This document shows positions 12,901 through 24,962 of a stretch of DNA of 64,000 nt, piece by piece (the stretch's first letter is position 1; each line of letters starts with the position of its first letter). The notes beneath the pieces were generated by a model that saw nothing but the letters and a program-made list of their open reading frames with translations, searched no databases and had not been told where the DNA came from. Origin of the DNA: Prostheceraeus crozeri (lineage: Eukaryota > Platyhelminthes > Polycladida > Euryleptidae). Where the stretch lies: NCBI GenBank assembly GCA_907163375.1, contig CAJQUW010011257.1:42501-106500 (forward strand). The letters are read 5' to 3'. Both the position numbers and the translations under genes were made by a program.

Positions 12901-14054
12901 TGATGAAGCATGATTTCGGGTCAGGTAGTGCAGCAAATACATCGTGTCTATAATTCTTTAATAAAGAATTTTAGATGGGTCACACATTAATAAATCATTT
13001 TCTCTGCATGCACCAGATATGCACTAGCGGCATTTCTCCTCTAATGTAGTAGTGTTCCTGTGTTAATCAACAAATGCAAATATTCCAAAGAAATCTGTAG
13101 GGACACATGCTGAGTTTTAATTACTGCGAGAATTGTGTAAAAGAAGGAACAATATTTTACAATTATTATCAAATATTATCTTTTTTAATAAATTCTATTA
13201 CTAAGGACATAGGAAATAAAAAGTGAATATTAAATCAATTTGCCAATGACATGCCTGCATGTTGACAACGATTAAAATTTTATTAATGACAGAAGATCCC
13301 ATTGTTACATTAGCATCATCTGCGAGTATTCACTAATCGTTCCCCATTTCACCTTCCATCGCTTTCAAAAAAAATATACTAATCATTCCCATTTTTGTCA
13401 CCTCATCATGCATGCAAATAGTATTCTACATGCTGTCACAAATTTTTATTAGGTCATCAATGTGTTGAGATTTTGGGTTCTGGATCCACTTTATAAGGCC
13501 GGAGCACACAAAATAGGCCATCGTTTGCAAGTTGCATCGCGTTCCTCCATAAGCCATAAGCTTATTGTGCAATTGTCTTTAAAACATTGTACGTTTAGTT
13601 GTGAAAGTTTTTAGAGAAATTGGGTCCGTTCCTAAGGTTCTGACGAATATTTATTCTAAATCTAAAAACACAACAACCATTGGTTTTGCCTGCAGTTTCA
13701 GAAGAAGCTCAAACAGTCACTTGAGACTGTCTTCGCTAGCGAAATACGTCCGGTGTTGCTATTTTTTATTTAGAATACACCTCTGTCATAGCCGTAACAA
13801 CCCGTCTTTCATTTCTTGAAACGTACACCATAACCATCACTCTTCCGAACTGAATTATCATTCTCTTTTGATAATTGCGGTTCTGCTTGTTTCATGGGTC
13901 ACCGAAATGATCCGATCCCAACCGAAAACCCTGACTAGAGCTTCCGCCAGAAACTTTCGAAAGTGATGCACAAAGACCACCAAGCCCTTGGTGTAACAGC
14001 AAATACAAGTGACATCCATGCAAGCTTTATCACATTCCCAAATAACTCAAGATA
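9901..14054. other. Intergenic, no gene recognised
   Basis: No domain-bearing frame was found. Short frames at about 10360-10605 and 13601-13819 lack recognisable motifs. The region is AT-rich with short palindromes, such as an AATTCTTTA/TAAAGAATT arm pair near 12953-12971. The sequence from about 13465 runs without a visible break into the first copy of the 596-bp repeat at 14055. Confidence 0.5.
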
Positions 14055-14650
14055 TAGTATAATTTCAAGCGATTCAAAGTGTGCCGTCGGATGTATGATC
14101 AAGAGCCTGCGAAGCACTAAGGACTTAGGGAAGCAAGATCTCTCATATCAGGAGCTCAGATAGATAATCCGCAAACATGTGAAGCAGATTTGACCGATAG
14201 TCTTAGCTGCTCTGTGTATTTTGTTGTTTCTTCATGATAATGACCAACGGTGTGGGGGATTGAACCTCAACCTGTCATAATAACAAATAAATCATTAAAA
14301 ATGCAATACAGACGAATGTAAAAAATGCATGTAACTTTGAAGTTTCCTAATAGATTCATTTCATGAATTCCGTTCTATTACATGTATTCCATTGCCTTTA
14401 ATGGAGCAGTGCGGTCGAATAATATACATAGGAAACAGCTAAAAGATCTACTAAATACTGAATCACAGCATAACAAAAACAGTTTCTGAAACCACATGAT
14501 TGCCAATCAATTTTGTGACGCTTTCTTCTCTTTCATTTTGCTGAAGCAGTCATTGAATAAGATAGCGATGTTGGTGTAGGAAACTTTTGTAGTCAGTGTT
14601 AATTTTGAATTCAATCTATTTTCATTGACAGTTTGCCGGTGACATTTGGT
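14055..14650 (+). repeat. 596-bp direct repeat, copy 1
   Basis: Read base by base, this copy appears identical to 16038-16633. It ends in GACATTTGGT immediately before the truncated left end of a mariner relic. An open frame at 13963-14163 runs through its left edge without a break. That suggests the left junction is the original, element-free chromosomal sequence. Confidence 0.9.
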
Positions 14651-16040
14651 GTGATCATAAAGTCACTGTGGGATTACAATTCACTATACATGAAAAGTGA
14701 GTGAGTTTAAACGATAACTACTTATGAAAATGAAAAGAGCATGACTTAAAGTTTTCTTTTATGATATGAAAAGGCCGACTGAATTCAATTTGAGGTTTTC
14801 GAGTTGTCAGGATGAAAAAGGCATTATAAAGCTATTATATGATCATCGTAATCAAGCACGAAATGCATGAATTTCATACGCTCATATTTGCACACAAGTA
14901 ACGCAGCTACGTCTTCTTTGTGAGGAAATTCAGGCGTATGACACTGCGACCAATCAGGATTTCGCCCTAAAGAATCTTTAATTCGACAGACTTTTTAAGA
15001 AGGTGACTGAAATCAGTTCCAAAATGGATGTTCAGCAGCGCATGTTGTTTGATGGCAAAATTTGAATCCGTAAACCGTGTTAGAAGAGAATTACGAAATC
15101 GGAAATGGAATAATGTTCCTCATGAGAATTCCATTAGAAATCTTTTCAAGAGATTTTGTGATACTGGAGGCTTTAAAGATGTATAAAGAGGTGGTCGACC
15201 ATCATTCGATGATAAGAAGCCAAAGCAAATCTCCGAGATTATTCGTAAAACAACCCTCAACATCAATTCGCCAAGCAGCTTCAGCTACAAGCTGTTCTTA
15301 CGGTTATGTTCACACTGTGGTGAGACATGATCTAGGGCTCTTTCCTAACAAATTGCAAGTAACACAAGGGCTACACGAAGACGATTGCGAGTCAGCATGG
15401 GTGAGAGTTTACTGCAAAAATCCTACGAAGATGAAGACTTCTTCAATAAAATTATTTTTTCGGACGAATGTTGTGGGCCGCTATGTCTCCTGATATTTCC
15501 CCTTTGGACTTTTTTGTTTGGGGATTCTTGAAAAATAAAGTGTTTGTCTCACAACCGAGAAGTTTACAACAGCTGAAAGACAGCATTTGATCACCAAGTT
15601 CAGAAATCACCTCCGCATGTGCCGCAATGCCATCAGTTCTTTCCGGAAACGACCCCAACAGTGCATTGACAATCGTGGTAAGACCGCTGAACAATGACTT
15701 TATTTTGAAATTTCTTTCTTTTGGTTTGAAAAATTTAGGATCTAGATACATTAAAGCTTGAGAAAAGTGGAGTTTTACCGAAAGTTTTCATTTAGAATTG
15801 AAATGATCCATGGATAGGAGGTAATTATATGAAATGCATGTATTTTTATCGGTCAAAATATTTAATTGAATTTAATTTGAATTTGGCAAATTGAAAAAGT
15901 CGATAATACAATTTTATGTTTTATTCATTAAATTTATGATATTGGTTAATACTTTATTCTTATATACACCCTCTAGGAGTTATTGAACTCTATCATATTT
16001 GGCAATTAAACCCTACAGCGACTTTATGATCACCCTGTAG
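14651..16040 (+). mobile_element. Mariner-like element, internally deleted, left end truncated
   Basis: The right end, read inward, is CTACAGGGTGATCATAAAG. The left end begins directly at GTGATCATAAAGTCACTG, so about seven terminal bases (CTACAGG) are missing. The right end abuts TA at 16041-16042, the usual mariner target. Inside is a plus-strand transposase relic. Identical 596-bp sequences flank the element on both sides. Confidence 0.8.
14900..15760 (+). pseudogene. Mariner-like transposase relic
   Basis: Fragments in shifting frames follow the order of a mariner transposase. After about 15070 there is RNRKWNNVPHENSIRNLFK, then GRPSFDDKKPKQISEIIRK, the first acidic block IIFSDEC near 15450-15475, and MSPDISPLDFFVWGFLKNKV near 15487-15540. 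The last matches the third-acidic-block motif SPDLTPLDFFLWG. The central part with the second acidic residue is deleted, so the D1 and D3 blocks nearly touch. Several stops and frameshifts make it non-functional. It belongs to the same broad family as the relics at 7.5-9.9 and 35.2-36.6 kb but has no intron-like insert. Confidence 0.75.
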
Positions 16041-16633
16041 TATAATTTCAAGCGATTCAAAGTGTGCCGTCGGATGTATGATCAAGAGCCTGCGAAGCAC
16101 TAAGGACTTAGGGAAGCAAGATCTCTCATATCAGGAGCTCAGATAGATAATCCGCAAACATGTGAAGCAGATTTGACCGATAGTCTTAGCTGCTCTGTGT
16201 ATTTTGTTGTTTCTTCATGATAATGACCAACGGTGTGGGGGATTGAACCTCAACCTGTCATAATAACAAATAAATCATTAAAAATGCAATACAGACGAAT
16301 GTAAAAAATGCATGTAACTTTGAAGTTTCCTAATAGATTCATTTCATGAATTCCGTTCTATTACATGTATTCCATTGCCTTTAATGGAGCAGTGCGGTCG
16401 AATAATATACATAGGAAACAGCTAAAAGATCTACTAAATACTGAATCACAGCATAACAAAAACAGTTTCTGAAACCACATGATTGCCAATCAATTTTGTG
16501 ACGCTTTCTTCTCTTTCATTTTGCTGAAGCAGTCATTGAATAAGATAGCGATGTTGGTGTAGGAAACTTTTGTAGTCAGTGTTAATTTTGAATTCAATCT
16601 ATTTTCATTGACAGTTTGCCGGTGACATTTGGT
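16038..16633 (+). repeat. 596-bp direct repeat, copy 2
   Basis: This copy matches 14055-14650 at a constant offset of 1,983 bp with no difference that I could find. Its left edge is the TAG at the mariner right end followed by TATAATTTC. Its right edge continues into unique sequence (AGACGCC). No coding content was recognised in the repeat. Confidence 0.9.
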
Positions 16634-19600
16634 AGACGCCATCCTATTTATTTAAATGTCACGAATCCATGCGTGTTGTCATCATAAAATAAATAAATAT
16701 TGCTTTGACCATGAATTTCCATTTCAAAGGAATTCAAGAAAAGCAGTTCCCAAATCCTTTGCATTCAATTAAGCAAGGAAACTTCATGCAATGAACTAAT
16801 TCGATAATCACATCGCCACGTGAAGCAAAATGTATTGAAATACGTCTTAAATGATTTATGGGACAAATTCTGTTGGTGCTCTCGATCGGACCGTCAAGAC
16901 ATGCGAGTCAAGCCACTATCCTGACAACTGTTGGTCAATCCCTTTCTTTGGTACACTGAATTCAAGTACTTATCACGCTAAGAATTTTCAAGCATATTGG
17001 AAGTTAAAGTAAAAATTTCGAATGAAGTAGACTCACAAAAGTCAGAAACTCTGTTTTTAAATACCAGTGTTTTAGATGCTCAATGTCTATACGTGACTAT
17101 TATGAGAACAGCATATCGAGGTCAGAGGGAAATCGCATTTTTCCTTTATTTCTGAAGTGTTAATTCAGAAATGCTTAGAATCTACCAGAAAACCTCGAGA
17201 TCAGAAAATCAGGTTTTTAAACCCTCTATCAAAAAATCTATGCATAATCCATGACTGCAGACTTTCTAGGCGCTTCCTACTAATGACAATATTCATGCTG
17301 TCGTACACTTGCTGATCGTCATACTAAGATCTTATTAATTGATTTTCAAACTTTCAAATTCCCAAACTTCATACACTTTTAATATTTTATAAAGTAGACA
17401 TTTATCATGAATGATTGCGTTTCTTGGAAGGCAATTAGGAAACCAACATTATAAAACTGAAAAGATGTCATAAAATTTAATAGATTAAATGTGCAATGGA
17501 CATACAATGAAATAAACAATTAGATTTTCTTTGAAATGATAAACTGTCTGCTGCAAGCAAGAAATAATATTCTGTAAAACGATCGCACCTTCCAAACAGG
17601 AACTTAGATGACAAGGAAAAATTAAATGGCCAAAGCACATGTTATGAAGAATTTGCCATGAATGTTCAACCGTTATATATTGTATGCATCATCAAAAATT
17701 TGCTGCATAGACACCAGCTACTGTATGTAAATTCTCTCGTGCATGTAGTTTGCAGTAAAATGTGGAATGGAACCCCGCATCTTGATTCGTCCGATGCATA
17801 AGGCACAAAAGATATACGATCATGTGGCTTGCTGAATTATTTGTCTAAATTAATATTCACCCTAAAGTGTCAGTGTCAAGTCACAAAGTTTGAAAAAGTT
17901 GCTTATCAAGCAGAAAATAATAAGCATAATTCCTATGGACACTAAATAGCGTTACTTTGGGTGATTGACAATTGATATGATGGTCCATGGAGCGATATTC
18001 ATGCATGAGTACTAAAGCTCATGCCAAAACTCTAAGGCAGAGAAAATCTAAAACATTCTCCACAGTAGATTCTCTTTCGATGTAGTATGTATTTGTGATA
18101 TCATAAAGCAATGACCTTATCTACTCGTAGTATTTCATTAAATTTTTATTGACTCATTGAATTGCTCCGCTATCGCAATGCAATGGCATAAACCTACTAC
18201 GCCATCGAAAGTAAATTAAAATAAACAGATATATTTCATCCATCCTCATAAATAGAAGCAATTAGTTAAATGTGGTGTATACTGTCATGATGTCCTTGAG
18301 CAATGCTATAGTTTAAAACAAATTTGAATATTTTAGATAAATTCATCATGCATTTTCAATTCAGATCTGTTACCAAAATATAACATCAATGAATCTCTCG
18401 AAAACAATTATCTGTACGGTGTGATAGTAAAGGTCATGGATAAGATAAGGTTCATCCTACAAAGCTTCCTTCGGTATGCGAACTAATTAGTGATGCAAAC
18501 TTGATGTGGGAACCGCGCTCGAAGTAAACATCTACGATCGGATTGTCTTGGTCGATTTAATGCATGAATAATCCATTACCAGGCAAGATGTCTGTACTTG
18601 CAGTAATCCAGAATCTGGCATCTTTTTGTACTTCAACTGTTATACGTATATAGTCACTGAATATATAATTATATTCAGTTACTATTATATATAGTTCAGT
18701 TCATATCATATATATTTTATATGTTTCCTCCCGAAATAAATTAGTTTGTCAATTGCTTCATTATAAGTTGCAAAAGAAGAAACATGTCAAATTTAGTTTT
18801 ATTCGGATTCGAACGTAGATAGTTCACATTTCATGATGAAAATGATTCAAATTTGTTTCAACTGTCAGTTCTTCAGCTGTCAGATATAGCAGTCCTATAT
18901 TCAACGCAAGCATTTTTTGACCCTGTATCTCAGATTCTCACTTGAATAAGTCTGTCATAATATTGTAGTAATGTGGTCAACTTCAAATGTTTCGATTGTG
19001 AATGTTTGAATGAATTTACTCTTCATGTGCATTTAGTGCATGTTGCAAAATTGTGCCTCTTAAATCGATTCGTTTATTTACTCTCGAACGTAGTTTAACA
19101 CTTCATGTAGCATCGCAATGTTAATTAACTGGATGTTTGAGCAACCTTTACAAATTCTAAAGTATTAAATGACAGTGATCTGATGATGGTCGACATCTGG
19201 TTCTATTTACATTCTGCACGCATATTATTATAGCAGAATCATAACCATGCTGACAACTTAGTCTCTGAAAAGCATCGTGAAAGGTTGGAGCAATTCACAA
19301 TCAGACATTAAGAAACAAATATTTCAAATGGCTAAATGTTCTGCAGCATTTCGGGAACGATTTCGTAGTATGCAACCAAAAAGATAAATCGAATGTGATT
19401 ACAAATATTGTTTTTGACAACCAGTTGTGGTCTTCAATTTTTTGTTTTGGCGTTGAAACTTATTTGTTTAAATGAGTATCCTTGACAAATTGTGATTGCG
19501 ATTAAATGCACAGTTGTGATCTGAACTTTTAGTATAAATACCTCAGCATGGTCTTTGGAACTACACGCAAAAATGCATAAAATGAAAACATTATTCGCAA

Positions 19601-21611
19601 CACTGTAATGCATCTACATGCATGAACTTTTCCTTCAAAATCTCATGAATCTCAAAAAAGTCTCACTAAATCTCCATTGCTTAAGGAAATAATTTTGCAT
19701 TTTAGTAAAAAGTATAGAAATACAGCCCTAGGATTTAAAAATACATGACGTGTTTCTTTAATTACAATACCAGAAAAAAAATTAAAAAAAATACAAAATT
19801 GAGATACCAGTAATTAATTGATTAAGCATGTTGATAGGGGCCATGATCTTCTTTATCCCACAAAATGCTTGGTGCGAGAGTAGATTAAGCAAGTAGATGC
19901 GAATGGGGAGTTTGGAATGCCTTCAAGAAAATGAGCAGATATAGCTGTCCAAATAGGCCCATATATACCATGATACAAGCATGCAACATAATAAACCAGC
20001 GAATAGCATGTTATCGACATTGCAGGCAGATTTGGAACTGGTCACCGGTCGGGTCGGGTCTAATTTTCCGACCGATGTCTGACCAGTTAGTCACTCGTCG
20101 CTCGAACATTTGGAATTGTCACCAAAGTGTGAAATAAATTAAAATTAATATGATTTAGAAAGCAATAAACGGGGCATTAAAGTAAAAATTCTAATTTTCC
20201 TTAATTGTGTCTGTTTTGATATGGCGCATTGTTTGTGATTCGAGATAAATACTGAAGTTTTCATTAGGATAAATCATTCTCACTGGCGATATCTTCAGTT
20301 TGTTAAAATGCAAAGTGATGGCAAGTTATGCACGCTAGGTCGAGTCACACAATGGGGGAAAATAATCTAAACTGCAAACCGAAGATGAATCAACCGATTA
20401 ACCGAAGCTTTAAAGCTATGTAGTATTTGTCCCACTCTTCTTGCAATAGTTCTGTTTGACTATATTGCTAATTTAGGTTGCCTTTGATGTGTTTCAGTAA
20501 TCTGAGCTAAGAAATTTGAAACTATGTTTAGCCATCATTTATCAATAGTCTGTATTGCAATTAATGTACACTGATGCATATTAACTGCCTGAATATTGCT
20601 CATTCAGGTCTAGTTGATTCTCTCTAAGTGCTCTCCATTTTCTGCATATAGGCCTACGTGATCAAGACATGTCAGCATAAACATGTCATGTGCATCTAGT
20701 AAAGTGGTTTACAGTAAATTTGGATAGTGTGCATAAGTAGTACGGTAGCTTAGACAGTTAGACAGTGCATCATCCAACAGATGGAGATGTAGTACTGACG
20801 ATTACTTAGTGGCAGTTGACTGGCCTCCAAAATGAGAAATTGTGCGAAACATTTTGAATTTAATAAATGCCATTTTTATTTTTGTACGGATTCGCTGTGA
20901 GGGAAAATAAACCAGATAAATAACAGCACCGATAACAAGAAGTGTTTCTTCATGGTGAAAAAGGTGTGATATCTCTCCTTGATAAAAGCAAAAAATTAGC
21001 TAAAATCACACACGTCTGAATTAGAACTAATTCTGTGATATAAACGCCCGACACGTTTCGCGCATCAACTTTGACAACCAACGGCAAAAACAATACAGTA
21101 AGTAGGTATGCTGAAAGAAAGAAAAAAAACGCTTTATTTACCCTCGATACACATTAGGTATGGCACCTGTTTTAAATGTGGTCGAGCAACAAAATTAACA
21201 TACGATGTCCATTGAAGAAACGGTAAGAGCAATACAAATAATCGAAGACAACATTGAAGATAAAAGTCATTGCACAGTTTCTTCAATTCTTTGAGGGCTA
21301 TTTGCTTGACGTATGTCCAGAGGCCCGTTCACGCTGAAAGAGGACGAACTCAATGCTAATCGGTTGAAAGGAATATAAAGTTTTTCAATGTCACTGTTTG
21401 AGCGCAGTGTCCGTAGTTGGTTGACTGTATGACAGCATCCCGGTCAATTAAGAAGGAGTCATGTCATGTAGGCCTAAGGATTTGTGCACTTGAATACTGG
21501 TTCTACATTATCCCGATAGTTTAGTGGAAGTCAGGAAAGTACTTTAAATAATTCCATTTTGGAAACGTTGCCTATGTAGCGTACATCCTAAATGAGACGC
21601 ATTAATTTGCC
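16634..21611. other. Intergenic, no gene recognised
   Basis: No supportable coding region was found in almost 5 kb. A perfect small hairpin (ACTGAATATA, TAAT, TATATTCAGT) lies near 18656-18679. The GC-rich patch at 20027-20115 is listed separately. Confidence 0.5.
20027..20115 (+). mobile_element. GC-rich hAT-Ac-like terminal patch
   Basis: The sequence starts CAGATTTGGAACTGGTCACC and continues with CGGTCGGGTCGGGTC in otherwise AT-rich DNA. It resembles the terminus of the hAT-Ac element at 53600 (CAGAGCTGGAACCAGTCG, then CGACCCGACCGGCCGG). No matching right end or target duplication was found, so this may be a solo end or a short derivative. Confidence 0.4.
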
Positions 21612-21776
21612 AGTAAGTCTATCAAGACGTGCCGAATTGAAGCCACTGCTATGACCGCACAAAGGAACACAGTTCATTCTACCCCATTTAGATTATTTTG
21701 TTCCTTTGTGGATTGTATTGTATTGTATTGTATTGTATTTTGTGCAAAGGCTTCATAAAGTCTTGATAGACTTACT
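21612..21776. repeat. Fold-back element with nested inverted repeats
   Basis: Perfect 17-bp outer arms, AGTAAGTCTATCAAGAC at 21612-21628 and its reverse complement at 21760-21776, enclose perfect 11-bp inner arms (CACAAAGGAAC at 21658-21668 and its complement at 21700-21710). A pentanucleotide TATTG tract lies at about 21713-21739. No target duplication is evident. Confidence 0.75.
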
Positions 21777-22164
21777 ATCTCTTGACTCAACAAAACTTAC
21801 TGTCTTGTTTTTGAAGTTGCTTACCCAGTTAATGCGCGAAATGCGTCGGGCGTGTACATACATGTACATTTTCGCTAATTTTTATGCCACAAAATGTTTT
21901 TAACAAAGAGAGATAACACACCCTTTGAACATGAAAATATAACATCTTAGGTACTGATGGGGGACAATGGGGAAGGAAGCATATTAGAATCATTGTGGAT
22001 AATGCAATACATATCCCATGTCCTGAAAAAGTATTTAAAAATGACTTCTGGCAATAGTTTATTTTAAAAAAAGATGCTTACAAAGCATATAGATTTGAAA
22101 TTGTCATGTTTTCATCTAATAGGGAATTTATCTTTTATACGCTATATTGGATCAAATTTTGTTG
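21777..22164. other. Intergenic, no gene recognised
   Basis: AT-rich sequence between the fold-back element and the truncated 5' end of the non-LTR retrotransposon. Nothing else is recognisable. Confidence 0.5.
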
Positions 22165-22723
22165 AGTGAATTGTTGAGAGAGCGTTTCTATGGTGATGCG
22201 TCTATCGGTCCTCCATTGGGTTCTTCAGATCACAACACTCGTTTTATTTGGTGAATCAACTGCTATTAACACGAAACGTATTGTCAAAGTGTGGGACTTC
22301 AGGAAATCAAATATTGAGGATTTTCTTTTCCTTCTTTCGATTACGGATTTTTCATGTGTTACAGATAATGTCTCGGTATGATATGTGTGATATGTTCTAC
22401 CATATTCTGCACACCGCCATGACTTTTATTCCGTCCACCTACGTTACACTGTCTGACAGTGATAAACCCTGGATCACTCCTACACTCAAGGTTATGATCA
22501 ACGGAAGATGGCGTGCTTTTCGAAATAAACAGTGGGGCAAATATGAACATTATAAAACGAAAGTAAGATATGAAATTATGAAGCCCAAGAGGATCTGGTG
22601 TCAGCGTCAAATGGAATCCGCCAGGAATGTTTGGAAGGCGGTCGATGAGGTACGTGGTAAAACGTCTTACGATACCTTTCGACATCTGAAACAATTATAC
22701 GGTAGTGATGAAGGTATTCTTAA

Positions 22724-23754
22724 CCCTTTGAGCCCTGAGCCATTCCCACGCCTGTTCCTGAGCCGTTTTCGTGGTTTTTGCGCGAGTTTGTTTTTTGAGA
22801 ATATTGCAACTTTACGGGCGTCGACATGGTTATTTTAATTCGTGATTTCAATTTCCGACTCTCTAAGCTTGTAGAAAAATGTAATTGCTGTTGAACTAGT
22901 GACCCAGTTTCAAGGTCACACGATCCAACATGGCCTCCAAGATGGTCTACTATTCCCAAATATGAAAGTTTTGAGGACGTAACATATGTTTCTTTTCTTT
23001 GGCAAGGCAGTTTTGGCGAACTAGAATTTGAAAAAAGTCGTCATTTATCCCTCTATTACATTTGAGGTAAAAACAAGATGTATTTTCTAAAAATATTTTC
23101 TAATAAATGAAATCTAGTAATGAACAAAAATTGCTAAAAATAACTATTGAGAGAAGTCTAACTTTGTGTGGAATGCTTCAAAGCAAATTCTATCCAGGTG
23201 AGTGCTGGATTTCCCAGACAGTCTTTGCACATGTAGATCGTCTCCACTGGTTTTCCCGTGTGGGTTCTGAGGCCACGTGCATAACAAACTCTGCACGGTT
23301 TGGTCTGCCTTCTCACTCCACTAGGGGCCATTGGAAGAACTGAGAGCACTGAGACGATGAATCTCACGCAACACCGGACGATTGAGCCTGGGACTTGAGG
23401 TCAGGTAGACAGCAATGCTTCAAGTATGCTTCAGAATTATGACGTCATCCTCGACGCGTGATTGGCCCTTGAGTGAACATTCATCCACACTTGCCGAGGT
23501 ATTTAACCGGCTGTCTGTGAAAAACAGTATGTTAGCTCTATCTCTTCTCTCGAGATTCTGGACGCACAACGTGTTTTGCCCGCTTGTTAGGTGGCAGAAT
23601 TTTCATTCTTTCAACAAAGGGTCACTACAGATAAATCAATTGGCTTTGAATTGCTGAGAAGACGAACAAAAATTGCATACCGTATGCAATACGGTATACG
23701 GAACCTGATGTGGGATAACATACCGTATAGTGTACGGTATACGGGCTCAAAGGG
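22724..23754. mobile_element. piggyBac-type transposon, internally deleted
   Basis: The 1,031-bp insertion has 12-bp perfect terminal inverted repeats (CCCTTTGAGCCC at 22724-22735 and its complement at 23743-23754). A TTAA target duplication lies at 22720-22723 and 23755-23758. The right subterminal region (23682-23742) holds four alternating copies of ATACCGTAT/ATACGGTAT-like words. A minus-strand relic of the transposase C-terminus is inside. TTAA plus CCC ends is diagnostic of the piggyBac superfamily. Confidence 0.92.
23158..23367 (-). pseudogene. piggyBac transposase C-terminal zinc-finger remnant
   Basis: The minus-strand frame contains KPCRVCYARGLRT, then IYMCKDCLGNP. This gives the spacing C-x2-C-x17-C-x2-C close to the stop codon. 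Cysteine-rich RING-like tails of this type close piggyBac transposases and bind the subterminal DNA. The DDD catalytic domain is absent from the element, so the remnant cannot transpose by itself. Its position and orientation inside a TTAA-flanked element support the identification. Confidence 0.7.
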
Positions 23755-24783
23755 TTAATGCTGTTCATGATGAACTTTCCAAGAACTTTAATTATGGTAC
23801 GAATATCGGTCAGCATTCCATCTTCAATGAGCCTTGGAGGTTAAATTCAAGTGTCGCCGGTGTGAGTCAAGCGTTATCCCGTATTTCTTTGAAGAAGTCT
23901 GTGGGCAGTGATGGCATCCCAAACCGACTCCTTAAGGATGGCGCTGACTGGATTTATTTTCCTCTGCATCATATCTATCAAACATCCGTTGATACTGGAA
24001 CCTATCCGATGTGTTGGAAGCGTGCGGACGTGGTACCAGTTCTGAAGTGTCGTAACCCTGGTGCAAAAGATTTTCGTCCTATTGCGATAACTCCGGTTAT
24101 CAGTAAAATTTTTGAAAGGCTCGTCCTTGATTCTGTGACTTCAGAAATTTCCAGTCTATACGGGCCGTCACAGCACGCATTTCGTAAATTTGGTTCAACA
24201 GCCAGTGCTTTGATAAACATTCACGATGTTGTCACTTCATGTCTTGACATGAACGATACCAGAGCTGTGAGATTGACTTGCCTTGATTTCACGAAAGCGT
24301 TTAACAAATTGGGTCACAATTGTCTATTAAATCACCTGGTGGACAATCATGTTGATCATGTTAATCGCGGTTTCCTTTTGTGGTTAAAAAGCTATTTGTG
24401 TGACAGATCCCAGAGGCTAAAGCTAAATGGTTCCTATGGACCAAGTTAATTTTTACCTTCTGGCATACCCCAGGGTTCTATACTTGGGCCTTCGTTGTTT
24501 GCGGCCTTTATGGGGTCACTCAGTGTTTCGTCCGATGCATCCTTAATTGTCTATGCTGACGATATAACCCTTGTAGAGTGTCTGTCTACTGAAAATGATC
24601 CTAATAATTTGTCTCATATCTATAATTGGATTTTGGAGCATGAAATGTCTTTAAATTTGGATAAATCTGTGCAGATGATTTTTCATAGTGGTGAGCCCTT
24701 TCCTGCTGCGTATGATTGCATAAAGTCTGTCGATGCTGTTAAGATTCTACGTGTTCACTGGACTTGTAATTTAAGCTGGAATA

Positions 24784-24962
24784 TTTAACTTCTGTTACTT
24801 GTACATTATTGTTCATTGTTCTCATGATACAAAATAAGTTGTTTTTGAGATCTGCAATAACCATATTTGCATATATTATATTGCATTATAATGCATTGTT
24901 TCAGCTGACACTCATGAGAATTGTTCACAGTCATGCAAGACAGAAATATATGTTTAATGCAC
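24784..24962. mobile_element. 179-bp non-autonomous insertion with 8-bp direct repeat
   Basis: The insertion lies between exact copies of CTGGAATA (24776-24783 and 24963-24970) and interrupts the reverse transcriptase frame exactly. The ends are TTTAACTTCTG and ATGTTTAATGCAC, with no strong terminal inverted repeat. Each half holds a TTCTCATGA-like word in opposite orientation. The 8-bp duplication fits hAT or related DNA transposons, but the superfamily is not established. Confidence 0.75.

Noticed and set aside
13465..14163. Possible decayed Penelope or other coding sequence left of the 596-bp repeat
   Set aside because: Only loose resemblance over short pieces in several frames; no diagnostic motif.
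14250..14280. Minus-strand GGTTCAATCCC resembling a tRNA B box (also in the second repeat copy)
   Set aside because: No A box or foldable acceptor and anticodon arms lie at the right distance.
18656..18679. Small perfect hairpin
   Set aside because: Short AT-rich palindromes are expected by chance in DNA of this composition.
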